From Achromobacter deleyi (lineage in GTDB: Bacteria; Pseudomonadota; Gammaproteobacteria; Burkholderiales; Burkholderiaceae_B), in contig NZ_CP065997.1 in the NCBI RefSeq assembly GCF_016127315.1, positions 5,642,001 through 5,706,000 of the forward strand: 64,000 nt of DNA. The letters run 5' to 3'. Of the stretch, positions 20,759 through 29,359 are shown piece by piece. The first letter of the stretch is position 1; each line of letters begins with the position of its first letter. The notes under the pieces are model-generated. The model had not been told where the DNA came from, ran no database searches, and worked only from the letters and a program-made list of their open reading frames with translations. The position numbers were made by a program, and so were the translations under genes.

Positions 20759-23386
20759 TCAAGCGCCGATGCGGCGCTGCTCGACGCCCAGGTCGCGCCA
20801 GGCCTCGCCATGGCAGGTGAACATCAGGATCTGGTGGCGCGTGGCGGCATCGAACAGCGCGCGCTTCATCAGGTCGCGGCGGCCGTCGTCGGTGTGCACC
20901 AGGGCATCATCGAGCAGCAGCAACGTCGGCCGGCCGGCCTCGCGCAGCAGGTCGGCGTAGGCAAAGCGCGCCAGGATGCCCAGCTGTTCGCGCGTGCCGA
21001 AGCTGAGCGCGTCCAGTGGATCCTCGCCACCCGTGCGTTGCAGGGCCGCGGGCAGCAGCGCCTCGTCCAGGCGCAGCGCGGAATCGGGGAACAGCAGCGC
21101 CAGGTAGTGGCTCAGGCGGCGCGCCAGCGGCGCCTGCAGGCGCTGCGTGGCGGCGTCGCGCTTGCCGGCCAGCAAGGTGGACAGCAGTTCCAGCGCCTGG
21201 GCGCGGCGCTGGAATTCGTCTCGGCGGCGTTGCAGGCGTTCGCAGGCGGCCTCGGCTTCGGACAGGCGTTCGCCCAGGCCCTGCGCGCCGGCTTGTTCCA
21301 GCTTGCCCAGCAACTGCTGGATCTCGCTGTGGCGCTTGTGCTGGGCGTCGCGCTCGATGGCGGCGGATTTCTCGTAGCGCTGCGCGTCCTGTTCCAGCAG
21401 TTCCGGACGCAGCGCCTCCAGCGCGGCCTGCGCCTGATGCAGGCGCTGCTCGAGCAGGTCGTGGCCACTGCGGGCTTCGGCCAGCCGGCCGGCGCGCGCC
21501 TGGCGCTGCGCCGCGCGTTCGGGCGATTGCAGATCGGCGCCGCGCGTGGCGGCCTGGGTGTCGAGCAATTGGGCACGGGCGTTGTCGGTATCCAGCGCGC
21601 GCTGGGCCGCCGCCAGGGCCTGTTCGGCTTGCGCCGCGCTGGCTTCGGCAACGCGCAGCGCCTGGCGCGCGGCGGGCGCATCGACGTCGCCCGCCTCGGC
21701 CGCTGGCGGCAGCAATGCCAACCGTTCGGCCAGTTGCGCGCGCCGCGCCTGGGCTTCGTTGCGTTGCCCGCGCAACGCGTCCACGCCCTTGGGCGCGTGG
21801 ATCGCCAGCGTCTTGCGCATGGCTTCCAGTTCGCGCTGCAAGTCGATGCCGCGCGCGTGGCGTTCCTCGGCCTCGGCCACGTGGGCCACGCCCAGGCGCG
21901 ACAGCAAGGCGGCGCTGGCCGCCTGCATCTCGGCCAGTTCGCGCTTGAGCGCCGGCAGGTCCTGGCCGCCCGGCTCGATGCGCAGGCGGCCCAGGCCGGG
22001 CAATTCCAGTTCAGCCGCGGCGGTCAGCAGCAACTCGCCGCTGCCGGCCAGCGTCGCGCCGTCCAGCCGGGCCTCGCGGCCCGCGTCCAGCGCGTACGAC
22101 AGGCGCGTCGCAATGGCCTGCTGACGCAGTTGCAGGTCACCCAGCGCGCGTTCGCTCTTGCGCAAGGCCTGGATGTCGGCATCGGCGATCTCGATGCGCA
22201 CCGCCTCGGCCTTCAAGGTCGAGCCCTGCTCGATCAGGCGGGTGGCTTCTTCGAGCGCGCCGTCCAGGCGTTCGATGTCGCGCGCCAGCTGGTCGAGCTG
22301 GTGTTCGAGGTCGCGGCGGTCGGCCACCGCCTGCATCGCCGCGACCCGCTGGCGCGCCTGCTCGGCGGCGGCAACATGCGTGTCGCGCTGATTGCGGGCG
22401 CGGGCCAGCGGCGCCTGCGCCTCCTGGACCGCGGCGCGGGCGGCCTGCGCCTGCGCCACCAGGGCCTGCAATTCGGCTTCGTCCTGCTGGTCGCGGCGCA
22501 CCTGTTCCTGCAGCACCGCGAGGGTCTGCGCCGCCTGGCGCTGCTCGCGTTGCAGTGCCTCGAAGGCCTCGCGTTCCTTGGCCACGGCCGCGAGCCGGGC
22601 ACGCGCCTCGGCGGCGCGGGCCTCGAAATCCTTCCAGGGCTGGCCGGCTTCGGCGCGCGCGTGTTCGGCGCGCAGCGCCGCCAGCCGGTCGACGTCGGCG
22701 TCGAGCTGGGCCTTGGCCTGGGCGCATTGATCGCGTTCGGCCTGGGCGGCGGCGAGCGCGTCCTCGGCGTCCTTGTAGATGCCCTTGGGGCGGCCGTTGC
22801 GCGCGTCCAGCAAGGTGGCGCGCTCGGCGGCCACGCGCTCGTAGAGCCGGTCGCCGTCGCCGGAGGCCAGCTCGCCCGACAATTGCGTCAGGGCCTCGCG
22901 CAGGTGCCCGCCGGCGTGGCCGGCGGCGGTTTGCAGGTTCTGGCCGTCGCCCTGCTGGATCCACAGCAGGCCCGGCACGCCGGCCAGGTCGGGCTTGCTC
23001 TGGCCGCGCGCGGCCAGCTCGAAACCCAGCAGCGCGGCCAGCGCGTTCTCGGCTTCCTCGCCGTCGAGCCGCTGCGCGCCGTCGTCGATCAGCAGCTCGC
23101 AGCGGGCCCGCGACAGGAAGTGCTTTTTCAGTTGGTAATCATGGCCGGCATGGCTGAAGGCAAGCTCGACGCCAGGCCGGGCGCCGCTCTCGCCGCGCGG
23201 CGCCAGATCCGACACGGTGCGGGTGCTGTAGCGCTCCAGGAACGCGGCGCGGATGGCCGCGGCCACGGTGCTCTTGCCGGCTTCGTTGGGACCGACGAAC
23301 AGGTTCAGGCCATCCTGCAGGCCATCCAGCACCAGAGGCTGGCGGAACTTGCGGAATTCTTCGAGGGCGATGCGCGTGAGCTTCAT
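20759..23386 (-). CDS. SbcC/YhaN-like SMC-type ATPase of a nuclease pair
   Basis: An 875-residue ATPase. Walker A is GPNEAGKST (residues 32-40); a long coiled-coil of Ala/Gln/Glu/Arg-rich helices fills the middle; the C-terminal half-site has LSFGTREQLGILARFA in place of the usual LSGGE signature, then Walker B TLLLLDDALVHTD. This arrangement is that of YhaN, the partner of the YhaO nuclease. ATG 23386 overlaps the stop of the nuclease gene (ATGA). The pair should act on DNA ends or hairpins in recombination and repair. Confidence 0.88.
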   Translation of the reverse strand: MKLTRIALEEFRKFRQPLVLDGLQDGLNLFVGPNEAGKSTVAAAIRAAFLERYSTRTVSDLAPRGESGARPGVELAFSHAGHDYQLKKHFLSRARCELLIDDGAQRLDGEEAENALAALLGFELAARGQSKPDLAGVPGLLWIQQGDGQNLQTAAGHAGGHLREALTQLSGELASGDGDRLYERVAAERATLLDARNGRPKGIYKDAEDALAAAQAERDQCAQAKAQLDADVDRLAALRAEHARAEAGQPWKDFEARAAEARARLAAVAKEREAFEALQREQRQAAQTLAVLQEQVRRDQQDEAELQALVAQAQAARAAVQEAQAPLARARNQRDTHVAAAEQARQRVAAMQAVADRRDLEHQLDQLARDIERLDGALEEATRLIEQGSTLKAEAVRIEIADADIQALRKSERALGDLQLRQQAIATRLSYALDAGREARLDGATLAGSGELLLTAAAELELPGLGRLRIEPGGQDLPALKRELAEMQAASAALLSRLGVAHVAEAEERHARGIDLQRELEAMRKTLAIHAPKGVDALRGQRNEAQARRAQLAERLALLPPAAEAGDVDAPAARQALRVAEASAAQAEQALAAAQRALDTDNARAQLLDTQAATRGADLQSPERAAQRQARAGRLAEARSGHDLLEQRLHQAQAALEALRPELLEQDAQRYEKSAAIERDAQHKRHSEIQQLLGKLEQAGAQGLGERLSEAEAACERLQRRRDEFQRRAQALELLSTLLAGKRDAATQRLQAPLARRLSHYLALLFPDSALRLDEALLPAALQRTGGEDPLDALSFGTREQLGILARFAYADLLREAGRPTLLLLDDALVHTDDGRRDLMKRALFDAATRHQILMFTCHGEAWRDLGVEQRRIGA

Positions 23387-24510
23387 TGTGCGCCTCCCGC
23401 GGCCGCGCCTTCGCGCTGGAACCGCAGCAGCAGCCTCAGGGCCTCGCCGGCCACCGCCGCCTGATCGGGGTCGGCCTGCATGGCCTGCAATTGCGTGGCC
23501 ACTTCGCCGACGTAGCCGCTGGCGCCCAGTTGCGCCAGGTCGGCCTCGTCGGGTTCGAGCAGCAGGCCGGAGAAGTCCGGCAGCACCGCCCTCGCCTGCG
23601 CCGCCGCCTGGTCCACGGCGCGTTGCAGCGCCTCCCAGGTCGGCACGTTGACGTGGCCCAGGAGTTCCAGCCGCAGCACGTCTTCGGCGCGCAGCGCCGC
23701 CAGGCGTTCGGCCAGCGCCTGGGCGTCGGTCGGCAGGCTCAGGGTTTCGGTCCAGGCCGACCAGCGGTACTTGCCGGTGGCCACGCGCTCTACCTGCGGC
23801 GTCGCGCCCGGCGCGGCGATGCGCACGTCCAGCGCGTAACCGGGTTCGTTGCCGCGAAAGCGGTCCTGCTCGGGCGTGCCGGCGTACCAGGTGCGTTCGT
23901 CGATCGACAGGCAGCCATGCCAGTCGCCCAGCGCCAGGTAGTCGAGCCGCGCGCGGGCGGCGCGGTCGGGCGCGATGGGGTTGGTGGCGTCGATGGTGTC
24001 GGGCAGGCGGCCGGCCACGCTGCCATGGGCCAGGCCCACGCGGATGCGGCCGGGCCCGGATTCCAGGGCGTCGAAGGCCTGGGTGACGTCGTCGTAGGTA
24101 TGGCGCTGGGTCAGCGGCGCGGCCAGCACCGCGAGGTTCTGCGCCGCCAGGTCGACCACGCCGGTACGTAGCGGCACCTGCACGTTGGGCGGAATGCAGC
24201 CCAGTTGCGCCGCGCGGCTCCAGACGCTGTCGGCCAGCGCCGCGTCGTGGTTGCCGGCGATCATGACCCAGGGGCCGGCGTAGGCGGCCAGCGCGGCGAA
24301 CAGGCGGCGGATGGTGCGGTCGGACACGGCCTGGGTGTCGAACACGTCGCCGGCCACCAGCACCGCGTCGACCTGGCGCTCGGCCGCCAGCGCCGCGATG
24401 CGCGCGACGACATCGAAGCGGGCCTCGGCCAGCAAGGCGGCGTCATCGGTTTCGAACTGGCCGTACTGACGGCCGATCTGCCAATCGGCGGTATGCAGGA
24501 AATGGGTCAT
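23383..24510 (-). CDS. SbcD/YhaO-like metallophosphoesterase exonuclease
   Basis: A 375-residue calcineurin-like phosphoesterase. Metal-site motifs visible: ADWQ (Asp9, with Gln11 where DxH nucleases have His), GDVFD (Asp55), GNHD (Asn87-His88), AHGS and GDWHG. The start at 24510 gives the canonical THFLHTADW N-terminus; the frame runs 15 codons further upstream without conservation. First gene of the pair with the YhaN-like ATPase. Confidence 0.88.
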   Translation of the reverse strand: MTHFLHTADWQIGRQYGQFETDDAALLAEARFDVVARIAALAAERQVDAVLVAGDVFDTQAVSDRTIRRLFAALAAYAGPWVMIAGNHDAALADSVWSRAAQLGCIPPNVQVPLRTGVVDLAAQNLAVLAAPLTQRHTYDDVTQAFDALESGPGRIRVGLAHGSVAGRLPDTIDATNPIAPDRAARARLDYLALGDWHGCLSIDERTWYAGTPEQDRFRGNEPGYALDVRIAAPGATPQVERVATGKYRWSAWTETLSLPTDAQALAERLAALRAEDVLRLELLGHVNVPTWEALQRAVDQAAAQARAVLPDFSGLLLEPDEADLAQLGASGYVGEVATQLQAMQADPDQAAVAGEALRLLLRFQREGAAAGGAQ

Positions 24511-24601
24511 GCCGGGATTGTAGAGGCCGGCGCTCATCGATACGACCCTCGGCATGCCGCAAGGTGTCGCAGGAATATCCCAGGCACGCCCCGGAGGAAC
24601 A

Positions 24602-24660
24602 ACGGCCCGGCCGGCATTGTGCGCCGGGCGGGCCGTCGGGACGCCGGCTTATGGCCGGCG
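24602..24660 (-). terminator. double hairpin after dadA
   Basis: Two stems in tandem lie between the dadA stop and the nuclease gene. The first has 14-base arms with one mismatch (24602-24615 and 24623-24636). The second pairs CGCCGGC with GCCGGCG around TTATG (about 24642-24660). No T-run follows, so efficiency is uncertain. Confidence 0.5.
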
Positions 24661-24695
24661 CCGGGGGAAAGAGGCGCGGGGAACGGGCCGGAGAA

Positions 24696-25997
24696 TCAGG
24701 CGCCCTTGCCGTCCAGCACCAGCGGCCGTTCGGCCGGGGCGTGGCGGTCGTAGCGCGACAGCGCCAGGCCGTCGGTGCGGATCTGCGGCCGCTGGCCCAG
24801 GACCTGGTCGGCCACCAGCTTGCCGGAGCCGCAGGCCATGGTCCAGCCCAGCGTGCCGTGGCCGGTGTTCAGGAACAGGTTGCCATAGCGGGTCGGGCCG
24901 ACCACCGGCGTGCTGTCCGGCGTCATCGGGCGCAGGCCGGTCCAGAACTCGGCACGGGCCACGTCGCCGCTGCCGGGGAACAGGTCGTTGACCACCAGCT
25001 CCAGCGTCTTGCGGCGCGCGTCCTTCAGGCGCAGGTCGAAGCCCGACAGTTCGGCCATGCCGCCGACGCGGATGCGGTCGTCGAAGCGGGTGACGGCGAT
25101 CTTGTAGGTTTCGTCCAGGATGGTCGAGACCGGCGCGGCGGCCTCGTCCTTCATCGGAATGGTCAGCGAGTAGCCCTTGACCGGGTACACCGGCAGGTCC
25201 AGGCCGAGCGGCTCCAGGAAGCCGCGGGTGTAGCTGCCGAAGGCGGCGACATAGCGGTCGGCGGTCAAAACCTCGTTGCCGACGCGCACGCCGGTCACCT
25301 GGCCACCGGCGGTGTTCAGCCCGGTCACCGGCTGGTTGTAGCGGAACTCCACGCCCAGCGCCGCGGCCATTTCGGCCAGGCGGGTGGTGAACAGGCGGCA
25401 ATCGCCGGTCTCGTCGTTGGGCAGGCGCAGGCCGCCGGCCAGCTTGTGCAGCGAACGCGCCAGCGCCGGCTCGGCGCTCACCAGGCGGTTGCGGTCCAGC
25501 AGCTCGTAGGGCACGCCCACTTCTTCCAGCACCGCGATGTCGCGGCGCGCGGCGTCCATCTGGGCCTCGGTGCGGAACAGCTGCAGCGTGCCGCGGGCGC
25601 GCTCTTCATAATGGATGCCGGTGTCGGCGCGCAACTCGCGCAGGCAGTCGCGGCTATATTCAGCCAGGCGCAGCATGCGTTCCTTGTTGACCGCGTAGCG
25701 CTCGGCCGAACAGTTGGCCAGCATCGCCGCCATCCACTTCAACTGGTACAGGCTGCCGTCCAGGCGGATCGCCAGCGGCGCGTGCTTCTTGAACAGCCAC
25801 TTGATGGCTTTCAGCGGGATGCCGGGCGCGGCCCAGGGCGTGGAATAGCCCGGCGACACCTGGCCGGCGTTGGCGTAGCTGGTCTCCTGGGCGGCGCCGG
25901 GCTGGCGGTCCAGCACCGTCACTTTCGCGCCCTGGCGGGCCAGGTAGTAGGCGGTGGTGGTACCGATGACGCCGCTGCCGAGGACGATCACATGCAT
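24696..25997 (-). CDS. dadA: D-amino acid dehydrogenase small subunit
   Basis: DadA is a membrane-associated flavoprotein that oxidises D-alanine and other D-amino acids to keto acids, feeding electrons to the respiratory chain. The Rossmann FAD motif is at the extreme N-terminus ([19 protein letters not shown]), followed by [22 protein letters not shown], a DadA hallmark. The C-terminal FAD motif is [14 protein letters not shown] and [17 protein letters not shown]. Length of 433 is typical. No racemase dadX lies next to it. The divergent Lrp gene is the likely regulator. Confidence 0.95.
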   Translation of the reverse strand: MHVIVLGSGVIGTTTAYYLARQGAKVTVLDRQPGAAQETSYANAGQVSPGYSTPWAAPGIPLKAIKWLFKKHAPLAIRLDGSLYQLKWMAAMLANCSAERYAVNKERMLRLAEYSRDCLRELRADTGIHYEERARGTLQLFRTEAQMDAARRDIAVLEEVGVPYELLDRNRLVSAEPALARSLHKLAGGLRLPNDETGDCRLFTTRLAEMAAALGVEFRYNQPVTGLNTAGGQVTGVRVGNEVLTADRYVAAFGSYTRGFLEPLGLDLPVYPVKGYSLTIPMKDEAAAPVSTILDETYKIAVTRFDDRIRVGGMAELSGFDLRLKDARRKTLELVVNDLFPGSGDVARAEFWTGLRPMTPDSTPVVGPTRYGNLFLNTGHGTLGWTMACGSGKLVADQVLGQRPQIRTDGLALSRYDRHAPAERPLVLDGKGA

Positions 25998-26054
25998 GAT
26001 TCTTTCCGAAGTTTGGATTTGGTCAGGAATTTCGGTAGTCTATGAGCCTCATCA

Positions 26055-26069
26055 CAGTGAAAATCACTG
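26055..26069. promoter_or_regulatory. candidate Lrp-family operator between dadA and its regulator
   Basis: Perfect palindrome CAGTGA-AAA-TCACTG in the 135-base divergent intergenic region. It fits 11 of 15 positions of the E. coli Lrp consensus YAGHAWATTWTDCTR. Several AT-rich tracts surround it. Confidence 0.5.
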
Positions 26070-26132
26070 AAGATTTTTATTCGGCAGTGGTTTTTCCCGG
26101 CAAGCCATTCTTTTTCAACCACCAGAAGTGAA

Positions 26133-26600
26133 ATGCGCGACCTCGACCGTATCGACCTGAAAATCCTGGATATCCTGCAGCGGGAAGGCCGTATTTCCGT
26201 CACGGAACTGGCCGAGCGCATCAGCCTGTCGGCCACGCCCTGCTCCGACCGGATCAAGCGCATGGAACGCGAGGGCGTGATCTCCGGTTACCATGCGCGC
26301 GTCAATCCGGCGGCGCTCGGCAAGAACCTGCTGGTGTTCCTGGAGATCAAGCTCTCGGCCAAGTCGGGCGACGTGTTCGACAAGGTCAAGAAAGAGCTGC
26401 TGTACGTGCCCGAGGTGATGGAATGCCACCTGGTGTCGGGCGATTTCGATTACCTGGTCAAGGCCCGCCTGACCGAGATGAATGAATACCGCCGTCTTCT
26501 TGGCGAAATCCTCAAACGCCTGCCCGCGTCGGCCGAATCGCGCAGCTACGTCGTGATGGAGGAAATCAAGGAGACCCTGTACCTGCCCGTCGACCGGTAG
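26133..26600 (+). CDS. Lrp/AsnC family regulator, probable dadA regulator
   Basis: A 155-residue protein: N-terminal winged helix (LDRIDLKILDILQREGRI, ELAERISLSATPCSDRIKRM), then the RAM/AsnC ligand domain (LVFLEIKLS, MECHLVSGDFDYLVKA). Divergent from dadA with 135 nt between, the usual layout for DadR/BkdR-type activators responding to amino acids. Its role is inferred from position. Confidence 0.93.
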   Translation: MRDLDRIDLKILDILQREGRISVTELAERISLSATPCSDRIKRMEREGVISGYHARVNPAALGKNLLVFLEIKLSAKSGDVFDKVKKELLYVPEVMECHLVSGDFDYLVKARLTEMNEYRRLLGEILKRLPASAESRSYVVMEEIKETLYLPVDR

Positions 26601-26709
26601 CGATTCGCGGCACTTGTTACCGGACCCCGCGCCGCCTGCTGCTATGCTGGCGGCCCTTCCGGTCCGCGCGCCACGCCGGACCCGACCCTGATTTCCTGGC
26701 TTTACGACT

Positions 26710-27393
26710 ATGACCCGTCTCTACAAGTACTTCTTCCGCGGCCTGATCACCGTCCTGCCGCTGGCGTTGACGATCTACCTGCTCTATATCTTCCTGGCCT
26801 GGACCGAGGCAGTGGCGCTGACCTTCCTGCGTCCCTTCATCGGCGGCTTCTACTTCCCCGGCCTGGGGCTGCTGCTCGGCATCCTGGGCATCCTGGCGAT
26901 CGGCTACCTGGTGTCCAAGGAACGCGTCAAGCGCGTGATGGTGCTGCTGGAAATGCCGTTCACCAACCTGCCGGTGGTCAAGAGCATCTATTCGTCGCTC
27001 AAGAGCTTCGCCGACTACTTCTCGCCCAGCTCCAAGGCCACTGCACAGCAGGTCGTGATCCTGCGCATCCCGGGCCAGCAGCTGGAACTGGTCGGCCTGG
27101 TGACGCGCCGCAACCTGGAAGGCCTGCCGGAAGGCTTCACGCAGGGCGACCGGGTCGCCGTCTACCTGCCGATGGGCTATATGATCGGGGGCTATACCGT
27201 GTTCGTGCCGCAGGAATGGGTGCAGCCGATCCAGATGTCGGTCGAGGAAGCCATGCGCTCGTCGCTGATCGCCTGGATGGCGCGCGCCGAGTCCGGCAAC
27301 GGCCGCCCCGTCGCGCCCGTGGACATCCCGCCCGCACCGCCCGCGCCGCCGGCCCCGCCCGCCGGCGGCAACGTCCCCGGCGGCCAGGCCTGA
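26710..27393 (+). CDS. DUF502 family membrane protein
   Basis: A 227-residue protein with two N-terminal membrane helices (GLITVLPLALTIYLLYIFL and LGLLLGILGILAIGYLV), the family segment PVVKSIYSSLKSFADYFSP and a Pro/Ala-rich tail. Found widely in proteobacteria, often near aspS; function unknown. Followed after 34 nt by the S4-domain gene, probably an operon. Confidence 0.88.
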   Translation: MTRLYKYFFRGLITVLPLALTIYLLYIFLAWTEAVALTFLRPFIGGFYFPGLGLLLGILGILAIGYLVSKERVKRVMVLLEMPFTNLPVVKSIYSSLKSFADYFSPSSKATAQQVVILRIPGQQLELVGLVTRRNLEGLPEGFTQGDRVAVYLPMGYMIGGYTVFVPQEWVQPIQMSVEEAMRSSLIAWMARAESGNGRPVAPVDIPPAPPAPPAPPAGGNVPGGQA

Positions 27394-27427
27394 ACCGCCC
27401 GATCCCTATTGCATACCCGTTCGCGCC

Positions 27428-27652
27428 ATGCCCATCATCGAATTCACGCTTGCCGAAGGCAGCCCCTTTATTGAAGTCAACCAGCTGCTCAAGGCCACCG
27501 GCGTCTGCGACAGCGGCGGCGCCGGCAAGATGCTGGTGGCCGAAGGCCACGTGAGCGTGGGCGGCGTGGTCGAAAGCCGCAAGACCGCCAAGATCCGTCC
27601 CGGCCAGATCGTCACCTGTGGCGACGTGCGTATCGTGGTGCGCGCGTCATGA
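27428..27652 (+). CDS. small S4-domain RNA-binding protein (YbcJ-like)
   Basis: A 74-residue protein that is little more than one S4 domain (FIEVNQLLKATGVCDSGG, VSVGGVVESRKTAKIRPG). Members of the family bind structured RNA, possibly ribosomal. Its stop overlaps the start of the next gene (ATGA). Confidence 0.88.
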   Translation: MPIIEFTLAEGSPFIEVNQLLKATGVCDSGGAGKMLVAEGHVSVGGVVESRKTAKIRPGQIVTCGDVRIVVRAS

Positions 27653-28224
27653 AGTTCAAGATGTCGCAGAACTCCATCTTCGCGGTGCTGCTGCGCTCGC
27701 CGTGGTGGATGAGCGCCGGCGTGGCGCTGCTGCTGTCGGTGGGCGGGTTCGCCGCGCTGCCGCTGGAGTACGCGGCCATGGGCGTGTTCGCCGCGGTGCC
27801 GTTCGCTGTGATCGCCATCATGGCGGCCTACAAGCAGTTGCGCGCGCCGTCGGGCGCCCGCGTCGACGCCGTGGCGCAGGCCGCCGCGGCCATGTCGTGG
27901 CAACAATTCGCCGCCACGGTCGAGGCCGGCTTTCGCCGCGATGGCTGCGAGGTCGAACGGCTGCCAGGCCCCGGCGCCGATTTCGCCCTGACCAAGGACG
28001 GCCACGTCGCCATGGTCAGCGCCAAGCGCTGGAAGGCCGCGCGGGTCGGCGTCGAGCCGCTGCGTGAACTGCAGGCGGCGCGCGAAAAGCGCGGCGCGCG
28101 CGAAGCCATCTACATCGCGCTGGGCGAGGTGTCCGACAACGCGCTGCAATATGCCCGCGCCGAGGGCGTGTCGCTGATGACGGCGCCGGAATTGGCCAAG
28201 CTGCTGCGCGACCTGAAGCCCTGA
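27649..28224 (+). CDS. membrane-anchored Mrr-like (PD-(D/E)XK) protein, active site incomplete
   Basis: A 191-residue protein. Two hydrophobic helices occupy residues 15-60. Residues about 80-185 match the Mrr catalytic fold: MSWQQFAATVEAGFRRDG, GADFALTKDG with the conserved Asp, SAKRWKAARVGVEPLREL and the closing beta-helix part. The usual Q/E-x-K reads S-A-K here, so the Lys is kept but the acidic or Gln ligand is Ser. It may be an inactive or binding-only derivative. Translationally coupled to the S4 gene. Confidence 0.72.
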   Translation: MKFKMSQNSIFAVLLRSPWWMSAGVALLLSVGGFAALPLEYAAMGVFAAVPFAVIAIMAAYKQLRAPSGARVDAVAQAAAAMSWQQFAATVEAGFRRDGCEVERLPGPGADFALTKDGHVAMVSAKRWKAARVGVEPLRELQAAREKRGAREAIYIALGEVSDNALQYARAEGVSLMTAPELAKLLRDLKP

Positions 28225-28317
28225 CCGCTGGCGCCGGGGCCTGATACCCGGCGCCGCGCCATCCCGCCCCGGACGCGGCGCCCGAGCCGCGCCTTCCGCA
28301 CCCGGAGAACTTGCCGC

Positions 28318-28710
28318 ATGATCTACCGCCTGCTGGCCGATGCCGTCCTGATCCTGCACGGCCTGTTCGTCGCCTTCGTGGTGTTCGGCGGCCTGCTGGC
28401 GCTGTGGCGCTGGCGCCTGGCCTACCTGCACCTGCCGGCGCTGGCCTGGGGCGCGATGGTCATCGGCATGGGCTGGATCTGCCCGCTCACCCCGCTGGAA
28501 GTCTCGCTGCGCCAGCAGGCCGGGCAGCAGGGCTACGCCGGCGGCTTCATCGAACACTACGTGCTGGCGGTGATCTACCCCGACGGCCTGACGCGCGGCG
28601 TCCAGATCCTGCTGGCGGTCGCGCTGGTGACCGGCAACCTGCTGGTGTACGGCCTCTGGGCGCGGCGGCGCTTGCAGGCCCGGCAGGCTCGCGCCACCGT
28701 CGGATTATGA
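28318..28710 (+). CDS. DUF2784 membrane protein
   Basis: A 130-residue protein with three to four membrane helices and the DUF2784 pattern: LADAVLILHGLFVAFVVFGG, CPLTPLE, EHYVLAVIYPDGLTR. A ribosome binding site GGAGA precedes the ATG. Function unknown. Confidence 0.85.
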   Translation: MIYRLLADAVLILHGLFVAFVVFGGLLALWRWRLAYLHLPALAWGAMVIGMGWICPLTPLEVSLRQQAGQQGYAGGFIEHYVLAVIYPDGLTRGVQILLAVALVTGNLLVYGLWARRRLQARQARATVGL

Positions 28711-28735
28711 GATAATCAGTATCAATTCTCATTAC
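28711..28735. promoter_or_regulatory. Fur-box-like site upstream of the FecI gene
   Basis: GATAATCAGTATC followed by AATTCTCATTAC resembles overlapping GATAAT/ATTATC hexamers of the Fur consensus. It lies 16 nt before the sigma factor start, where Fe-Fur would block transcription. Confidence 0.62.
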
Positions 28736-28750
28736 AATCTCCTTGCAGCG

Positions 28751-29359
28751 ATGTGCCCGGCCCACCCGGCCCACGGCCCGTCCGCCCCCTTTGCCCGTCT
28801 CGCCGTGCTCGAGCGCTACTACCGCGAACTGCTCAACTTCTGCAACCGGACCATCAGGAATTCGGATGCGGCGGCGGACGCCGTGCAGGAAACCTACGCC
28901 CGCGTGCTGTCCGCGCAGCAGGGCGAGCGCGAACTGACCGAACCGCGCGCCCTGCTCTACCGCACGGCGCGCAATCTGCTGACCGACCAGTACCGCCGCA
29001 ACGTCGTGCGCGGCCAGGGCCAGCCGCGCGACGGCGACTCCGACGAGATTGCGCTGGAAGACATCGCCGCGCCGGCCGCCAGCCAGCCCGAGACGGCGGC
29101 GATGTCGGCGCAGGCGGTGGACGCCCTGCTCGCGGTGATCACCGCGCTACCGCCGCGCTGCCGCCAGGCGTTCGTGATGCATCGTTTCGACGGCCTGTCC
29201 CACGGCGACATTGCCGAACGGATGGGCATTTCGCGGAAAATGGTGGAACAGCACATCAAGGTGGCGATGCAGGCCTGCCGCCGCGCCAAGTCCGAATGGG
29301 ACGTGCGCGCCGGCGTGGCCACCGCCTCGCCGCCCAGCCACGAACCCCTGCCGCCATGA
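28751..29359 (+). CDS. FecI-like ECF sigma factor
   Basis: A 202-residue iron-starvation-type ECF sigma factor. Region 2 is visible at YYRELLNFCNRTIRNSDAA and AVQETYARVL; region 4 at LPPRCRQAFVMHRFDGLSHGDIAERMGIS. It should direct RNA polymerase to the adjacent TonB receptor promoter. ATG 28751 was kept; Fur-like sequence lies just upstream. The stop overlaps the anti-sigma gene start (ATGA). Confidence 0.92.
   Translation: MCPAHPAHGPSAPFARLAVLERYYRELLNFCNRTIRNSDAAADAVQETYARVLSAQQGERELTEPRALLYRTARNLLTDQYRRNVVRGQGQPRDGDSDEIALEDIAAPAASQPETAAMSAQAVDALLAVITALPPRCRQAFVMHRFDGLSHGDIAERMGISRKMVEQHIKVAMQACRRAKSEWDVRAGVATASPPSHEPLPP

Noticed and set aside
20810..23464. 884-residue open frame on the plus strand
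   Set aside because: Antisense to the YhaN-like ATPase gene; no recognisable domain and composition typical of mirrored GC-rich codons.
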